Assembly (NCBI RefSeq): GCF_000760695.4
Contig: NZ_JHEG04000001.1
Span: forward strand, 4,002,452-4,066,451
Direction of reading: 5' to 3'
DNA length: 64,000 nt
DNA from: Tolypothrix bouteillei VB521301
GTDB lineage: Bacteria; Cyanobacteriota; Cyanobacteriia; Cyanobacteriales; Nostocaceae
Under the pieces are notes generated by a model. That model saw only the letters and a program-made list of their open reading frames with translations, made no database searches and was not told where the DNA came from. This document shows, in pieces, positions 37,274-46,992 of the stretch. A program made the translations under genes and the position numbers. Numbering within the stretch: position 1 is the stretch's first letter; each line of letters starts with the position of its first letter.

Positions 37274-39490
37274 ATGGCAGTAAAGTATCCTAAATTTAAC
37301 CAGGATCTCGCACAAGACCCGACGACGCGTCGGATCTGGTATGCGATGGCTATGGGAAATGATTTTGAAAGCCATGACGGTATGACAGAAGAAAATCTTT
37401 ACCAAAGGATTTTTGCAACTCACTTCGGTCATGTGGCGATCATTTTCCTGTGGGCATCAAGTCTGCTGTTCCACGTAGCTTGGCAAGGTAACTTTGAACA
37501 GTGGATTAAAGATCCTCTTCATATTCGTCCTATCGCTCACGCGATTTGGGACCCTCACTTTGGGAAACCAGCAATAGAAGCTTTTACCCAAGGTGGTGCT
37601 AGCAATCCCGTTAACATTGCGTACTCAGGTGTGTATCACTGGTGGTACACCATCGGTATGCGGACGAACAATGACCTGTACCAAGGCTCTGTGTTCCTCT
37701 TACTGTTAGCGGCACTTTTCTTGTTCGCTGGTTGGTTGCACTTGCAACCCAAGTATCGTCCTAGCTTGTCTTGGTTCAAGAGTGCAGAACCCCGTCTGAA
37801 CCACCACCTAGCAGGTTTGTTTGGTGTGAGTTCTTTAGCTTGGGCCGGTCACTTGATTCACGTCGCTATACCTGAATCTCGCGGACAACATGTCGGGTGG
37901 GATAACTTCCTCACGACTCCACCTCACCCAGCAGGTTTGGCTCCTTTCTGGAGAGGTGACTGGGGCGCTTATGCTCTTAATCCAGATTCGCCCAACCATA
38001 TATTTGGGACAGCACAAGGTGCGGGAAGTGCAATTCTGACGTTTTTGGGTGGTTTTCATCCACAGACTGAATCCCTGTGGCTGACGGATATGGCGCATCA
38101 CCACTTGGCGATCGCTGTCATTTTCATCATTGCCGGTCACCAATACCGGACTAACTTCGGGATAGGTCACAGCATCAAAGAGATGCTCAACGCCAGAAAC
38201 TTCTTTGGCATCCGCACGGAAGGACAGTTTAACCTACCTCACCAAGGTCTATACGACACCTACAACAACTCCCTACACTTCCAGTTGTCCATACACTTGG
38301 CGGCGTTAGGTACTGCTCTTTCCTTGGTGGCTCAGCATATGTACTCCATGCCGCCCTATGCCTTTATAGCAAAGGACTACACAACGCAAGCGGCTTTGTA
38401 CACTCACCACCAATATATTGCTGGTTTCTTGATGGTTGGTGCTTTTGCCCACGCTGGAATTTTCTGGGTGCGCGACTACGACCCAGAACAAAACAAGGGC
38501 AACGTACTCGATCGGGTCATCAAGCACAAAGAAGCGATTATTTCTCACCTAAGTTGGGTATCCCTGTTCTTGGGTTTTCACACTCTAGGTTTGTACGTCC
38601 ATAATGATGTAGTGGTGGCTTTTGGAACTCCTGAAAAGCAAATTCTCATTGAACCAGTTTTTGCTCAATTCATCCAAGCTTCTCACGGTAAAGTCCTTTA
38701 TGGATTAAATACTCTGCTGTCTAACTCAGATAGCGCTGCTTCATTGGCTGGTGCTCCTTATTTACCGGGTTGGTTAGATGCTATCAACAATGGCACTAAC
38801 TCTTTGTTCCTAACCATTGGTCCTGGAGATTTCTTAGTTCACCACGCGATCGCACTAGGTCTGCACACAACTGTTCTAATTTGTGTGAAGGGTGCCTTAG
38901 ATGCCCGTGGTACCAAGTTAATGCCCGACAAAAAAGATTTTGGTTTTACCTTCCCCTGTGATGGTCCAGGTCGTGGTGGTACTTGCCAAACTTCTTCTTG
39001 GGAACAAACTTTCTTTCTTGCTATATTCTGGATGCTTAACTTGTTAGGATGGACTACCTTCTACTGGCATTGGAAGCATCTCGGTATTTGGCAAGGCAAC
39101 GTAGCTCAGTTCAACGAGTCTTCTACATACCTCATGGGCTGGCTGCGCGATTACCTCTGGGCAAACTCCGCTCAGTTGATCAACGGATACAATCCTTATG
39201 GCATGAACAACCTCTCTGTCTGGGCTTGGATGTTCCTCTTCGGACACCTAGTTTGGGCGACTGGCTTCATGTTCCTGATTAGCTGGCGTGGGTACTGGCA
39301 AGAGTTAATCGAAACTCTAGTTTGGGCACACGAGCGGACTCCTTTAGCGAATTTAGTTCGCTGGAAAGATAAGCCTGTTGCTTTGTCTATCGTTCAAGGT
39401 TGGTTGACAGGTCTAGTTCACTTCACAGTTGGCTACATCCTGACCTACGCCGCCTTCCTCATTGCCTCAACCGCAGGGAAATTCGGTTGA
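37274..39490 (+). CDS. psaB: photosystem I P700 apoprotein A2, solitary divergent copy
   Basis: A 738-residue PsaB with eleven expected helices. It starts [20 protein letters not shown] and keeps the FX iron-sulfur motif [10 protein letters not shown] (Cys about 562 and 571) and the C-terminal [13 protein letters not shown]. No psaA precedes it, unlike the usual psaAB operon, and several positions differ from the canonical protein as I recall it (GHQYRTN for [22 protein letters not shown] for [33 protein letters not shown]). So it is probably an extra copy used under particular conditions. Heterocystous cyanobacteria are known to carry extra psaB copies. A 484-bp spacer lies upstream and a good terminator follows. 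Confidence 0.95.
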   Translation: MAVKYPKFNQDLAQDPTTRRIWYAMAMGNDFESHDGMTEENLYQRIFATHFGHVAIIFLWASSLLFHVAWQGNFEQWIKDPLHIRPIAHAIWDPHFGKPAIEAFTQGGASNPVNIAYSGVYHWWYTIGMRTNNDLYQGSVFLLLLAALFLFAGWLHLQPKYRPSLSWFKSAEPRLNHHLAGLFGVSSLAWAGHLIHVAIPESRGQHVGWDNFLTTPPHPAGLAPFWRGDWGAYALNPDSPNHIFGTAQGAGSAILTFLGGFHPQTESLWLTDMAHHHLAIAVIFIIAGHQYRTNFGIGHSIKEMLNARNFFGIRTEGQFNLPHQGLYDTYNNSLHFQLSIHLAALGTALSLVAQHMYSMPPYAFIAKDYTTQAALYTHHQYIAGFLMVGAFAHAGIFWVRDYDPEQNKGNVLDRVIKHKEAIISHLSWVSLFLGFHTLGLYVHNDVVVAFGTPEKQILIEPVFAQFIQASHGKVLYGLNTLLSNSDSAASLAGAPYLPGWLDAINNGTNSLFLTIGPGDFLVHHAIALGLHTTVLICVKGALDARGTKLMPDKKDFGFTFPCDGPGRGGTCQTSSWEQTFFLAIFWMLNLLGWTTFYWHWKHLGIWQGNVAQFNESSTYLMGWLRDYLWANSAQLINGYNPYGMNNLSVWAWMFLFGHLVWATGFMFLISWRGYWQELIETLVWAHERTPLANLVRWKDKPVALSIVQGWLTGLVHFTVGYILTYAAFLIASTAGKFG

Positions 39491-39530
39491 AATTTTTAAA
39501 AATTTAAAATTCTCTGATCTTTAGCAAGCC

Positions 39531-39566
39531 TCCCTTTCTATGCTGTTACGCTAGAAAGGGATTTTT
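39531..39566 (+). terminator. rho-independent terminator of psaB
   Basis: Perfect 10-bp stem tccctttcta/tagaaaggga with an 11-nt loop followed by ttttt, 40 bp after the stop. Confidence 0.85.
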
Positions 39567-39687
39567 GTATGCTAAAAGCATTTTTTCTATTAGAGTTGTC
39601 AATTCTACAAGCTTATTCAAATCGAGCGGCTATTACTGCGTACTATTTCATCTAGCAAAGAAATCTATAACTACAAAGCAAAACAAA

Positions 39688-39715
39688 AAAAGCCTCCGGT
39701 GCTATAGAGGCTTTT
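39688..39715. terminator. bidirectional hairpin terminator candidate
   Basis: Stem aaaagcctc/gaggctttt with a 10-nt loop; A-run before and T-run after, so it could act in both directions. No gene ends right beside it. Confidence 0.6.
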
Positions 39716-40178
39716 GATGAATCAGCTGCTTTTTAAAAGTAGTAAACGTACATATTTTTATTCTGGCTTTAAGTCGTTAATAGACCCACAGTCAAAAGAA
39801 ATAAAGATTCTTAAGTAGTGCTATATACAGAGCAACTTTATCTCATTTCAAAGGAACATCCCAATGAATGCACATTGCCCTCAGAATAGAATTCTGGGGC
39901 TATACAATTTACAGCGCTTTGCATCTGAATGAGGTACACCCTTTCATCCCCCCTTACCAAGCTACAGTGGTGTACGAAGTTTTACATAGTGCATTCATTG
40001 CGGTTTCGATCCCCCCTAACCCCCCTTAAAAAAGGGGGGAACTTCTTTTCATCTCTTTTCTAGAAATCTGTACACCATCGTAACCTTACCAGGGGGGAGA
40101 CAGAGGGGGGTAATTTTTGTACCTTACCAAGTTGAAATCCGCTGTAAGTCCGCCTGCGCGGACTTCATATACCTGCAC
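39716..40178. repeat. intergenic with C-rich dispersed repeats
   Basis: Contains ccccccttaccaagctac and aaccccccttaaaaaagggggg blocks (around 39950-40110), a common cyanobacterial dispersed repeat, and ccgcctgcgcggac just before the PhoD-like gene. No gene seen. Confidence 0.6.
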
Positions 40179-42227
40179 CTACTGATTTGAAATTGAGTAA
40201 CTCAAAGTGTATCTAAATTTATCAACTTCTCCTTGTTTAGGATAAAATGTATGCTTTGTTTTTGTTTCGTCTGAGTCTTGTAATATATCTAGTACACCAA
40301 GTAATCTTTTATTAGTATAGTCTTCTTCAAAGAGTTTAATTGTAATTCTATAGTTGTAGGAAAATTCTGTGTTTTCAAATATCCAATTGTCATTTTTTTT
40401 CATACTTTTGGTAAATTTCTTGAAGAGATTTATTTGATTATCTACATAAACTTCTAAAAGACAGTCATCAGTCGCTTTAACTAAACCAACTGCAGCATCT
40501 ACTGTCTGTGATAGAGCCTTATCAAAAAGACTAATTCCAGTTGTATTAGTAATCGTAGCAGTAACTTCCTCACATTTCAAAGATTTCAGAGTAAATTTTT
40601 TAGGTTGATTTTCAAAAGAAAACAAGTTTCTATCTATTTGTTGTCCATTTTCGTTAAATACCAAAACTTCAACTTTATCAGTGGAAATATTTACCCTCGT
40701 AAAATTATTTTCAGTAATGACCTGACTGGGTGTAACGACTTGTTCTTTATAAGAACCTAACAAATTCTCAGAATGCGGTATTTTTTCATCATAACCAAAA
40801 TTGCTTGGTTTTCTACCACCTACGCTTTCTACAATGGCACTAACAGCGTTTTTTATAGCGCCATCAATAATCCAATCAAGTGGTGATGTAGAATCCGTAT
40901 GGAAGAAATGAGGCTCGTATAATGGAGATGAAATAACCTGAATAACCTTTGTTCCATTAATCTCTTTGCCTTCTAAAATAGAAGTCATGGAACAATGAAA
41001 ATCTCCAGAAAGAAAAATGACTTTTGTTAGTTTTTCTTGAGCAATTTTATTAAGAATTTTATTTCTGTCATTGTAGTATTTGTGTCCATATCTGTATAGT
41101 TCTCGTTTGTTTTCAGGGAATAAAGGAGTCGAAGAAACTATACATTTTACTCGATCTTTACGCTCGCTTAACCATTGCATCAATGCATCTTCTTGTTGTT
41201 GAGATATAATTTTATCCTCAATTGGGTTGCATTCTGTACGAAGATCCATGACAAAAAAATCAGCACATCCATCTTGATAGGAATACCAGAATGTATTACT
41301 TATATCATTATCGCCAGTTGGATGGGTTTGATTTTTATTAGTAGGATTATGCATATCTTGATAGATTTGATAAGCTTTTATTGCATTAATTTTATGAGTC
41401 CTTTGGCCTTGGGTTTCAGGAGAAACATCTTTATCGGGAAACTCATTTTTAAACTCATGGTCGTCCATAATCATGAAAGTTGGTATTCGAGCCATCAAGT
41501 TTTTAATATTCTCTTGAGAGAAAGCAAGTCTATATAACCTGTAATAATCATCTTTTTCAACAGTAGGAAAAATCCATGTTGATAGATAATCTGCATAAAT
41601 TTGGTCTCCACAAAGAATTACTTGAGTTAACGGATTTTCTTTGTGCTGATTAAAGATCTGTTTGTATATTGCATCTGCTTCTGTTTTATACCAAATAATA
41701 TGCCCCTCATCTATAGTAAGTCCCTTGGGGAGAATCTTATTGGATATACTAACTACAGGATTTTGTAGCATCCAACGACACGAACCTAAACCGATTGAAC
41801 ATCCAGAGTTGGAATTTAAAGACAAAGTTTTTATTTCAAACTCATCTAGCAGATGCCACTCAAAAGAATTCCAAGCCACGACATTATTATTATTAGATGT
41901 TACGACACCAGTAGTCTTCAGAAAAGTATCGTCTTCAGAATTCGGTGCAACCCCAACCCATCCAAATTGATAAGTATATTTTGTATCTGGTTCTAAATCA
42001 ATAATTTCTATACCACATGACCAATCTAAAGATTCCTCCATTTTTTTTACGTGATATTGGTAAGTAGAGTTCTGTACCTTAACTTTTATACGTATAACCC
42101 CGTAAATATTTGTGTTTCCGTCCTTTCCTTGCTCGCCTTTGCCAAACACAAAAGCCTTAATTTTATTATTATTTTCTTTCATTCCAATAATTGCTCCAAC
42201 GTGCAAAGGTTGTACTGTGGCGACCAT
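40179..42227 (-). CDS. PhoD-like metallophosphatase
   Basis: A 682-residue protein. ILCGDQIYADYL, MIMDDHEFKNEF, WYSYQDGCADFFVMDLRTE and FLSGDFHCSMTSILEG are the metal-binding landmarks of PhoD-type phosphodiesterase/alkaline phosphatases. It differs from classical PhoD in having no visible Tat signal, a short N-terminal beta domain (YQFGWVG near 85) and a beta-rich C-terminal part of about 200 residues (from around 490) that I do not recognise. It could be cytoplasmic and act on phospholipid or nucleotide diesters. AT-rich compared with neighbours, possibly acquired. Confidence 0.78.
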   Translation of the reverse strand: MVATVQPLHVGAIIGMKENNNKIKAFVFGKGEQGKDGNTNIYGVIRIKVKVQNSTYQYHVKKMEESLDWSCGIEIIDLEPDTKYTYQFGWVGVAPNSEDDTFLKTTGVVTSNNNNVVAWNSFEWHLLDEFEIKTLSLNSNSGCSIGLGSCRWMLQNPVVSISNKILPKGLTIDEGHIIWYKTEADAIYKQIFNQHKENPLTQVILCGDQIYADYLSTWIFPTVEKDDYYRLYRLAFSQENIKNLMARIPTFMIMDDHEFKNEFPDKDVSPETQGQRTHKINAIKAYQIYQDMHNPTNKNQTHPTGDNDISNTFWYSYQDGCADFFVMDLRTECNPIEDKIISQQQEDALMQWLSERKDRVKCIVSSTPLFPENKRELYRYGHKYYNDRNKILNKIAQEKLTKVIFLSGDFHCSMTSILEGKEINGTKVIQVISSPLYEPHFFHTDSTSPLDWIIDGAIKNAVSAIVESVGGRKPSNFGYDEKIPHSENLLGSYKEQVVTPSQVITENNFTRVNISTDKVEVLVFNENGQQIDRNLFSFENQPKKFTLKSLKCEEVTATITNTTGISLFDKALSQTVDAAVGLVKATDDCLLEVYVDNQINLFKKFTKSMKKNDNWIFENTEFSYNYRITIKLFEEDYTNKRLLGVLDILQDSDETKTKHTFYPKQGEVDKFRYTLSYSISNQ

Positions 42228-42947
42228 ATTTTTTTCCTTTTTACAAAAGCTTAATTTTCAAATCAAGAATATAGCTAGAAATACGCAAAAATTGAACTTT
42301 TATATAAAAATTTAAGGTTTTTTGTATCAATTTGTTATACCTCGGACTTACGCATTGACAGAACCCGTCGGATATGGCTAAACATTTTTAGCGCTTCAAC
42401 GCTTGATTTTTAACAAATGAGAACTAATATCAACTACCGTAGGGGCTCAAAGCCTTGCACCCCTACAAGTCTGAAACGACGATTATATTGATATATACGA
42501 TTGTAAACTTGCACTTAATATACTTTTGCAAACACTTAAGGCAAATGCATTAGAATTTTCTGTATTCATTTTTTTGTATTCTTCGTCACTTCTCAAATTA
42601 AATTTTGTTCTTCCTTAAGGAGAATTAGAATTAGCTATATGGCAGAGGTTAAGATATTCAAGATATTTTTGAATATAAATATAGCAGTCATAAATGATTT
42701 ACAAACACTTCTTCCTTGTCTTCCTTGTTTAGATCTCAAATAGGATTGCTATAGATGAGTTATGACTCGACAAGACGTTGAGGCGATCGCTTCGCTGTTA
42801 CCTTCGGCAGAACGCGCATCTACAAAAACTTAAACCACGAGCATAACTTCTATTCTAGGATTGCGTCGCCTGTAAGTGAATAACATAAAGTTGGGTGAAA
42901 CCAAGCTTTGTGAGTGACTTATTCACATTTATGAAAAATTTTGAACT
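42228..42947. other. intergenic with a MITE-like repeat
   Basis: No gene seen. It holds the MITE-like element at 42680-42753 and repeated fragments (gtaggggctcaaagccttgcacccctac near 42440). Confidence 0.55.
42680..42753. repeat. 74-bp MITE-like element, copy A
   Basis: Ends tatagcagtc and ggattgctata are inverted complements with mismatches. The inside (ttacaaacacttcttccttg ... gatctcaaatag) recurs at 45963-46045 with a small expansion. No coding content. Confidence 0.65.
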
Positions 42948-43418
42948 ATGAAAAAAGCTATTTTCCTGATATTACCTATGGTTTTAATGGTGTTTCCCAA
43001 TGGGAAAGTGCAAGCCCAACGAGTAGATTCTTCTAGAGAAACTGCGTACTTGGCATTAGTTAAGGGCGATACTCCTAACAATTGTAGCTTTATATCTGCC
43101 GACTACTTAGAACGGGTGTCAGACATTGTTGAAGATTTGTTGTTTGTCCGCCCTGATGATTCCCCAGAATGGGTCAGATATAAAGTGCGCTTCACTCCCG
43201 ATCGCGATTATGCCCGTAATACCTTGGAATGGACTGCGCTTGCAGGAGGAAATTATACTAAAGCTTTTGTAAATTTCCGCAACAACAGCGTCCAATCCCG
43301 CACCTTCACAATGGCTGTTAATTACAACCAACCTAATGAAAGACGGTGTCAGTGGGAGGTAAGAGACACACAACAGGGAATTCAATCAAATTCTTCAACT
43401 TCATCTCTAAATCAGTGA
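42948..43418 (+). CDS. small secreted protein of unknown function
   Basis: A 156-residue protein with a clear signal peptide (MKKAIFLILPMVLMVFPNGKVQA). The mature part has two cysteines (NNCSF and RRCQW) that could form a disulfide, and a repeated acidic/aromatic pattern. I do not recognise the family. It precedes two small genes on the same strand (57 and 24 bp spacing), so they may be one operon. Confidence 0.7.
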   Translation: MKKAIFLILPMVLMVFPNGKVQAQRVDSSRETAYLALVKGDTPNNCSFISADYLERVSDIVEDLLFVRPDDSPEWVRYKVRFTPDRDYARNTLEWTALAGGNYTKAFVNFRNNSVQSRTFTMAVNYNQPNERRCQWEVRDTQQGIQSNSSTSSLNQ

Positions 43419-43475
43419 AAAAGTTTTATATCTTTTTAAAGGTAATTGTTTTGCACAGTCAAGGAGAAATGAAAA

Positions 43476-43868
43476 ATGAGCGACGCATCAATGCCCAACC
43501 AAGCAACTGAGCCAGACCAAAATATTGCTTCATCTCAGCAGGCGCAACAGCAAGCACCTCCAAATGCAGGTGGAAGTGCTCTGTTAGATGCAAATATAGC
43601 AGCAGGAGTCAGCACAAACCCACAAGGAGAAGTGCTCGCCGATCCAATTGCAACAAATTTCTCATCTGCAACTAGAACAGGTAATGCCAAAACCGCCGAC
43701 GTTTCAACTGTTGCAGGACCTTATTCAGGCGATCTCGAGCAGTCAGAAAAAGGCTCAGTTCATCTTCAAAATAATCCCGATCTTCCCGATACTAACGTTC
43801 CAGGAAGACTACCCGATACTGACCAAATCGGTCTTCCAATCGATCCTGAGACCAATCTTCGAGACTAA
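43476..43868 (+). CDS. disordered, Gln/Asp/Pro-rich protein of unknown function
   Basis: A 130-residue low-complexity protein without signal peptide or domain (QAQQQAPPNAGGSAL, then NNPDLPDTNVPGRLPDTDQIG). A ggagaaatgaaaa ribosome site lies before the ATG. Composition suggests a hydrophilic, unfolded protein, as found among stress proteins; that is inference. Confidence 0.65.
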   Translation: MSDASMPNQATEPDQNIASSQQAQQQAPPNAGGSALLDANIAAGVSTNPQGEVLADPIATNFSSATRTGNAKTADVSTVAGPYSGDLEQSEKGSVHLQNNPDLPDTNVPGRLPDTDQIGLPIDPETNLRD

Positions 43869-43892
43869 ACAATCACTTCCAATAAAACGAAT

Positions 43893-44372
43893 ATGAACAT
43901 AGATGAATTTTCCAAACAATATGCAGTAGGTAAAAGAAATTTTAGCGGCTTGGATTTATCCGAAGCTAGCCTAAGCCATGCAGATCTTTCTCAGATAGAT
44001 TTATCGCACACTAATTTAAGCAGAGCCTTTTTAGCAGGAACAAATTTAAGTAGGGCAAATTTGAGGAAAACAAACCTGCACGGTGCAGACCTCTGTCATG
44101 CAGACCTTAGTGAAGTGGATCTTACAGATGCTGATTTAGGAGCTGCTTGCTTGTTCAAAGCAAACTTAACTGGAGCAAAACTTGATGGCACAAATTTGTA
44201 ATGGGCAGCTTTGGCGCAGGTCATACCATCAAACATTGACCTAAGTAATGCCATTATCAGTGAAACGATCCTACCTAGCGGTTACTCATCGGATGAAGAT
44301 GATGAACTGAGGCGTGCAATTTCAAGAGATTCGTTTTATAAGTGGCTTCAAACAGCAGCAATATATGAATAA
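43893..44372 (+). pseudogene. pentapeptide-repeat protein broken by one in-frame stop
   Basis: Codons 1-102 encode pentapeptide repeats ([20 protein letters not shown]). TAA at 44199-44201 is followed in the same frame by 56 more codons (WAALAQVIPSNIDLSNAI ... FYKWLQTAAIYE) ending at 44372, which continue the repeat pattern. The whole frame of 160 codons has no frameshift. A single substitution seems to have created the stop; the 102-residue part may still be made. Confidence 0.75.
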
Positions 44373-44640
44373 ATCGCAGTCAAGCAAAACTACAGGCTTA
44401 TCATAGCTCGTTATCCTCATACCTATACAAAGGTAGTTGAAAATTTATCCTAACCCAAACACTTAGCGTAAAAATTAACTATCTGAACTTTCTATTAGTC
44501 CTTTACTTTTTACAGATGTACCTCACTAAATTTACAATTCCCCCTTAAATTAGGGGGAATTTTTTTATCAATTTGATCTTGCAATTGATGAGTCGAGCGC
44601 TGTAGACGGGTTTTTAATTTTAACAAGCTTGTTACAAAAT

Positions 44641-44901
44641 TTAGCTCAATTTTGGATCTTGAGCTTGTTCGGTATCCTCGGCTGTTTGTAGTTCTTCAGT
44701 TGTTTCGTCATCCGATAGCGGAAAAGGGCTGAGAGGATTAGTTGTGGAATCGCCTAAAGTAACGTGTACCCCTGGTTCTGGTGCTTGAGTTAGGTCTGGT
44801 ACATCTTCAGACATATCCAAGTCGGTCATGCTAATGCTAGAAGAGTCTGAAGTTGCTGTAAACTGCTCTTCGATAGGATGTAACGAGTCTTTTGGTGTCA
44901 T
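44641..44901 (-). CDS. small acidic protein of unknown function
   Basis: An 86-residue Asp/Glu/Ser/Thr-rich protein (MTPKDSLHPIEEQFTATSD, later LSDDETTEELQTAEDTEQAQ) with no hydrophobic segment and probably unfolded. It lies 74 bp downstream of the DUF4383 gene on the same strand, with a perfect palindrome between them. No family recognised. Confidence 0.6.
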   Translation of the reverse strand: MTPKDSLHPIEEQFTATSDSSSISMTDLDMSEDVPDLTQAPEPGVHVTLGDSTTNPLSPFPLSDDETTEELQTAEDTEQAQDPKLS

Positions 44902-44937
44902 AAACTTACTTTTCTTTACAGAGATTACACAGAATCT

Positions 44938-44965
44938 GTAAAGACTCGTTATAACGAGTCTTTAC
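44938..44965. promoter_or_regulatory. perfect 28-bp palindrome
   Basis: gtaaagactcgtta followed directly by taacgagtctttac: two 14-bp arms with no spacer. It lies between two minus-strand genes. It could be a protein-binding operator or form a transcript hairpin; there is no T-run typical of a terminator. Confidence 0.65.
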
Positions 44966-44975
44966 GCATTATGGA

Positions 44976-45455
44976 TTAACCATTTTGCGATACACTTATA
45001 CCCTTTACCTTAGCTGGAATAATAAAGCCATAGTAGAAAGTGGCTAGTGCGGCTAAGGCATTGAACCAAACATTATTACCAAACAGTGGCATCAAACCGA
45101 ACGTTGTTTTAGCGAAGGGTAACAATCCCATAATGGCGATTGCGGTATAAGCAACTGCAAAACTAACATTGAATAAACGTGCGCTGCTGGCGCTGAAATA
45201 GGAAGCAATTCCTAACAATCCAACAGAACAGCGTACAAGGTTATGCAAGAAATTAGTAGGGAACAAGCCAAATATATAGCCAAATCCCTTAGCATAAGGG
45301 CTTTCAGTTGCACCAAGTGGAACGTAAGATACATCTGTTTCAGGTATTGAAACCAAACCAGGTATAAACCCAGCTATACCTAAAACCAAAAACAGAATTC
45401 CAACTGCCAGAGCGCAATAACGCTCTGTCAACTTTCCTGCCGTAACGTTTTCCAT
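44976..45455 (-). CDS. DUF4383-family membrane protein
   Basis: A 159-residue protein with four hydrophobic helices (about 14-32, 68-90, 95-112, 128-148). FGLFPTNFLHNLVRCSVGLLG is the DUF4383 signature (PTNxxHNLVH). The family is widespread in cyanobacteria and actinobacteria; function unknown. Confidence 0.82.
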   Translation of the reverse strand: MENVTAGKLTERYCALAVGILFLVLGIAGFIPGLVSIPETDVSYVPLGATESPYAKGFGYIFGLFPTNFLHNLVRCSVGLLGIASYFSASSARLFNVSFAVAYTAIAIMGLLPFAKTTFGLMPLFGNNVWFNALAALATFYYGFIIPAKVKGISVSQNG

Positions 45456-45962
45456 GTTTTATGACTCCAAGTTTTGTAGAAAACCAATATTAGTTCTCTG
45501 ACTTCGCACATCATGCTAAAAAAATTAGAATTCTTTTTACCTCTAACTAACGAGAGTGATAAATTACCAGTTGCTATATCTAAATGAAGGTGTTACTGTG
45601 AAGGTAAAATGTAATTGTGAATACAATACTTATTTACCTATCTCATGTCTCAACATACTTCTATTGATAGGGTACAAATCATTTATTGATAGTAAATAAT
45701 TAGGTTAGTTATACCACCAAATACAGCGTTTTTTGGAATTCATGCAGTACATATTTAAGACTGCTAACCCTGAGATACAAAGATTGAGGTGTACTTCAAT
45801 TGCTGGGTCATGCTATATTTTTTATAACTAAAATTTTGTACCATCATTAAATCATAGGAAAATATAGCTTGCAGAATTGAATTGGAAGTTTTTTAAATAA
45901 CGATTAATTGCTAGTTATACTACTTTGATAACAAGTTATTCTCATATTATTTTGCATTACTG

Positions 45963-46045
45963 TATAGCAGTCCTAACTGAGTTACAAACACCTCTTCCTT
46001 GTCTCCCTTATCCCCCTTGTTCGGATCTCAAATAGGATTGTTATA
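45963..46045. repeat. 83-bp MITE-like element, copy B
   Basis: Same ends (tatagcagtcct / aggattgttata) and core as copy A at 42680-42753, with an added ccttatccccctt stretch. Confidence 0.65.
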
Positions 46046-46103
46046 GCCAGTTAATTTTATTGAAATTATAGATGTCCTCTGACCTTTTTCTCCCTCTAAT
46101 GTT

Positions 46104-46112
46104 GCAATCTAG
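46104..46112 (+). repeat. 9-bp target-site duplication, left copy
   Basis: gcaatctag immediately outside the left end; the identical 9 bp lies at 56282-56290 outside the right end. Confidence 0.8.
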
Positions 46113-46219
46113 GGGTGTGGTCAAAAGTCGTTGGTAATTGAGCGATCGCTTAATATCTGTGAGATACATATAATGATAATCGTCCAAAGGGTAGGTTAAC
46201 CTAGCTCACCTTGTTAACT
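46113..46219 (+). repeat. left 107-bp terminal inverted repeat
   Basis: Matches the complement of 56175-56281 with one difference (ggtaattg versus ggtagttg). Contains a HIP1 site and the ggttaacc motif. Corresponds to the right end of the IS, pointing outward. Confidence 0.88.
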
Positions 46220-46375
46220 TTGCTCCACTCCTCTTAAGTCTGCGTGAATCAAGTGTGCTCCTATCAGGTGTGCCCCAACCAAATTTGCATTAGTCAAGCA
46301 CACATGAACCATGTTTACGTTGCTAAAGTCCCGTTCTCCTAATGCGTATCGTCTCAAAAGTTCCTGAGTATCCAT
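46214..46375 (-). pseudogene. pentapeptide-repeat gene truncated by the transposon end
   Basis: Starts MDTQELLRRYALGERDFSNV at 46375 and runs into pentapeptide repeats (NLVGAHLIGAHLIHADL), then stops after 53 residues with a TAA inside the terminal repeat. The N-terminus is the usual start of cyanobacterial pentapeptide proteins (compare [10 protein letters not shown] at 43920). The rest of the gene is missing beyond the junction at 46219. Confidence 0.75.
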
Positions 46376-46788
46376 ATCTTTTGTTTCCTTAAATTTCGTT
46401 AAAAGATTTTGTCAATAAGTTTAGTAATGGTCTGTCACATCAGCTTGCTGATGTTTTATGCAGGCGTATACTTTTGAAGAAGGTAGCAAGAGATGGAGGC
46501 AGATGGCAGGTATGCTCAAGAATATGTGGATTCAAACTCCAACAAGAGTGTGAACACCGCATTGCTGACATAAACTGACATGGAAAACCTCTTGAATTAT
46601 TTGGCAATTATCTGGACACGGTACTGAAGTATTCGCTTAGCCAACGGTATTCAGTCTGATAATCGGTTGCTGTGGCTCCAACAACTTAGGTTTGTTGAAC
46701 AAAGCTTTAGACCGGGTAATTATTTGCTGCAGTTCTAGGCTTTGGATGGTGTTTTTCTTCCGCATAAAATTTACCTCTACTGTAATGG
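46376..46788. other. intergenic, no gene seen
   Basis: Degraded-looking sequence inside the transposon; short tgatgt hairpins near 46445 only. Confidence 0.5.
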
Positions 46789-46992
46789 TTAATAAACTGG
46801 CATTTCTTGGTAACAGTGACTACAACGCCAGTAAATTCCTCCCAAGCCCATATGACGAAGCAAAGTATATGAGCAGCAAGGACAAATAGACCTACCGAGG
46901 GCAGGTTGCTTGATATATGTGCCCATATTTTCCTGACTGCTTCCAGTTATAGAACGAGATAGGTCTTTAAAAGACTTATTTAATAAGTGCAT
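46789..46992 (-). CDS. zinc-ribbon microprotein
   Basis: A 67-residue protein with CPCCSYTLLRHMGLGGIYWR followed by CSHCYQEMPVY: two CxxC pairs 20 residues apart, a zinc-ribbon layout. Small proteins with this CPCCS...YW.C..C.QEMP pattern are frequent in cyanobacteria and are of unknown function. It is transcribed away from the allophycocyanin gene. I accept it because of this recognisable motif. Confidence 0.72.
   Translation of the reverse strand: MHLLNKSFKDLSRSITGSSQENMGTYIKQPALGRSICPCCSYTLLRHMGLGGIYWRCSHCYQEMPVY

Larger units (their letters stand above)
45456..46112. other. intergenic up to the transposon boundary
   Basis: No gene seen. Contains MITE-like copy B (45963-46045). Its last bases (46092-46112) plus the bases after 56281 reconstruct a hairpin: ccctct ... 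agagggga followed by a T-run. Confidence 0.6.
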
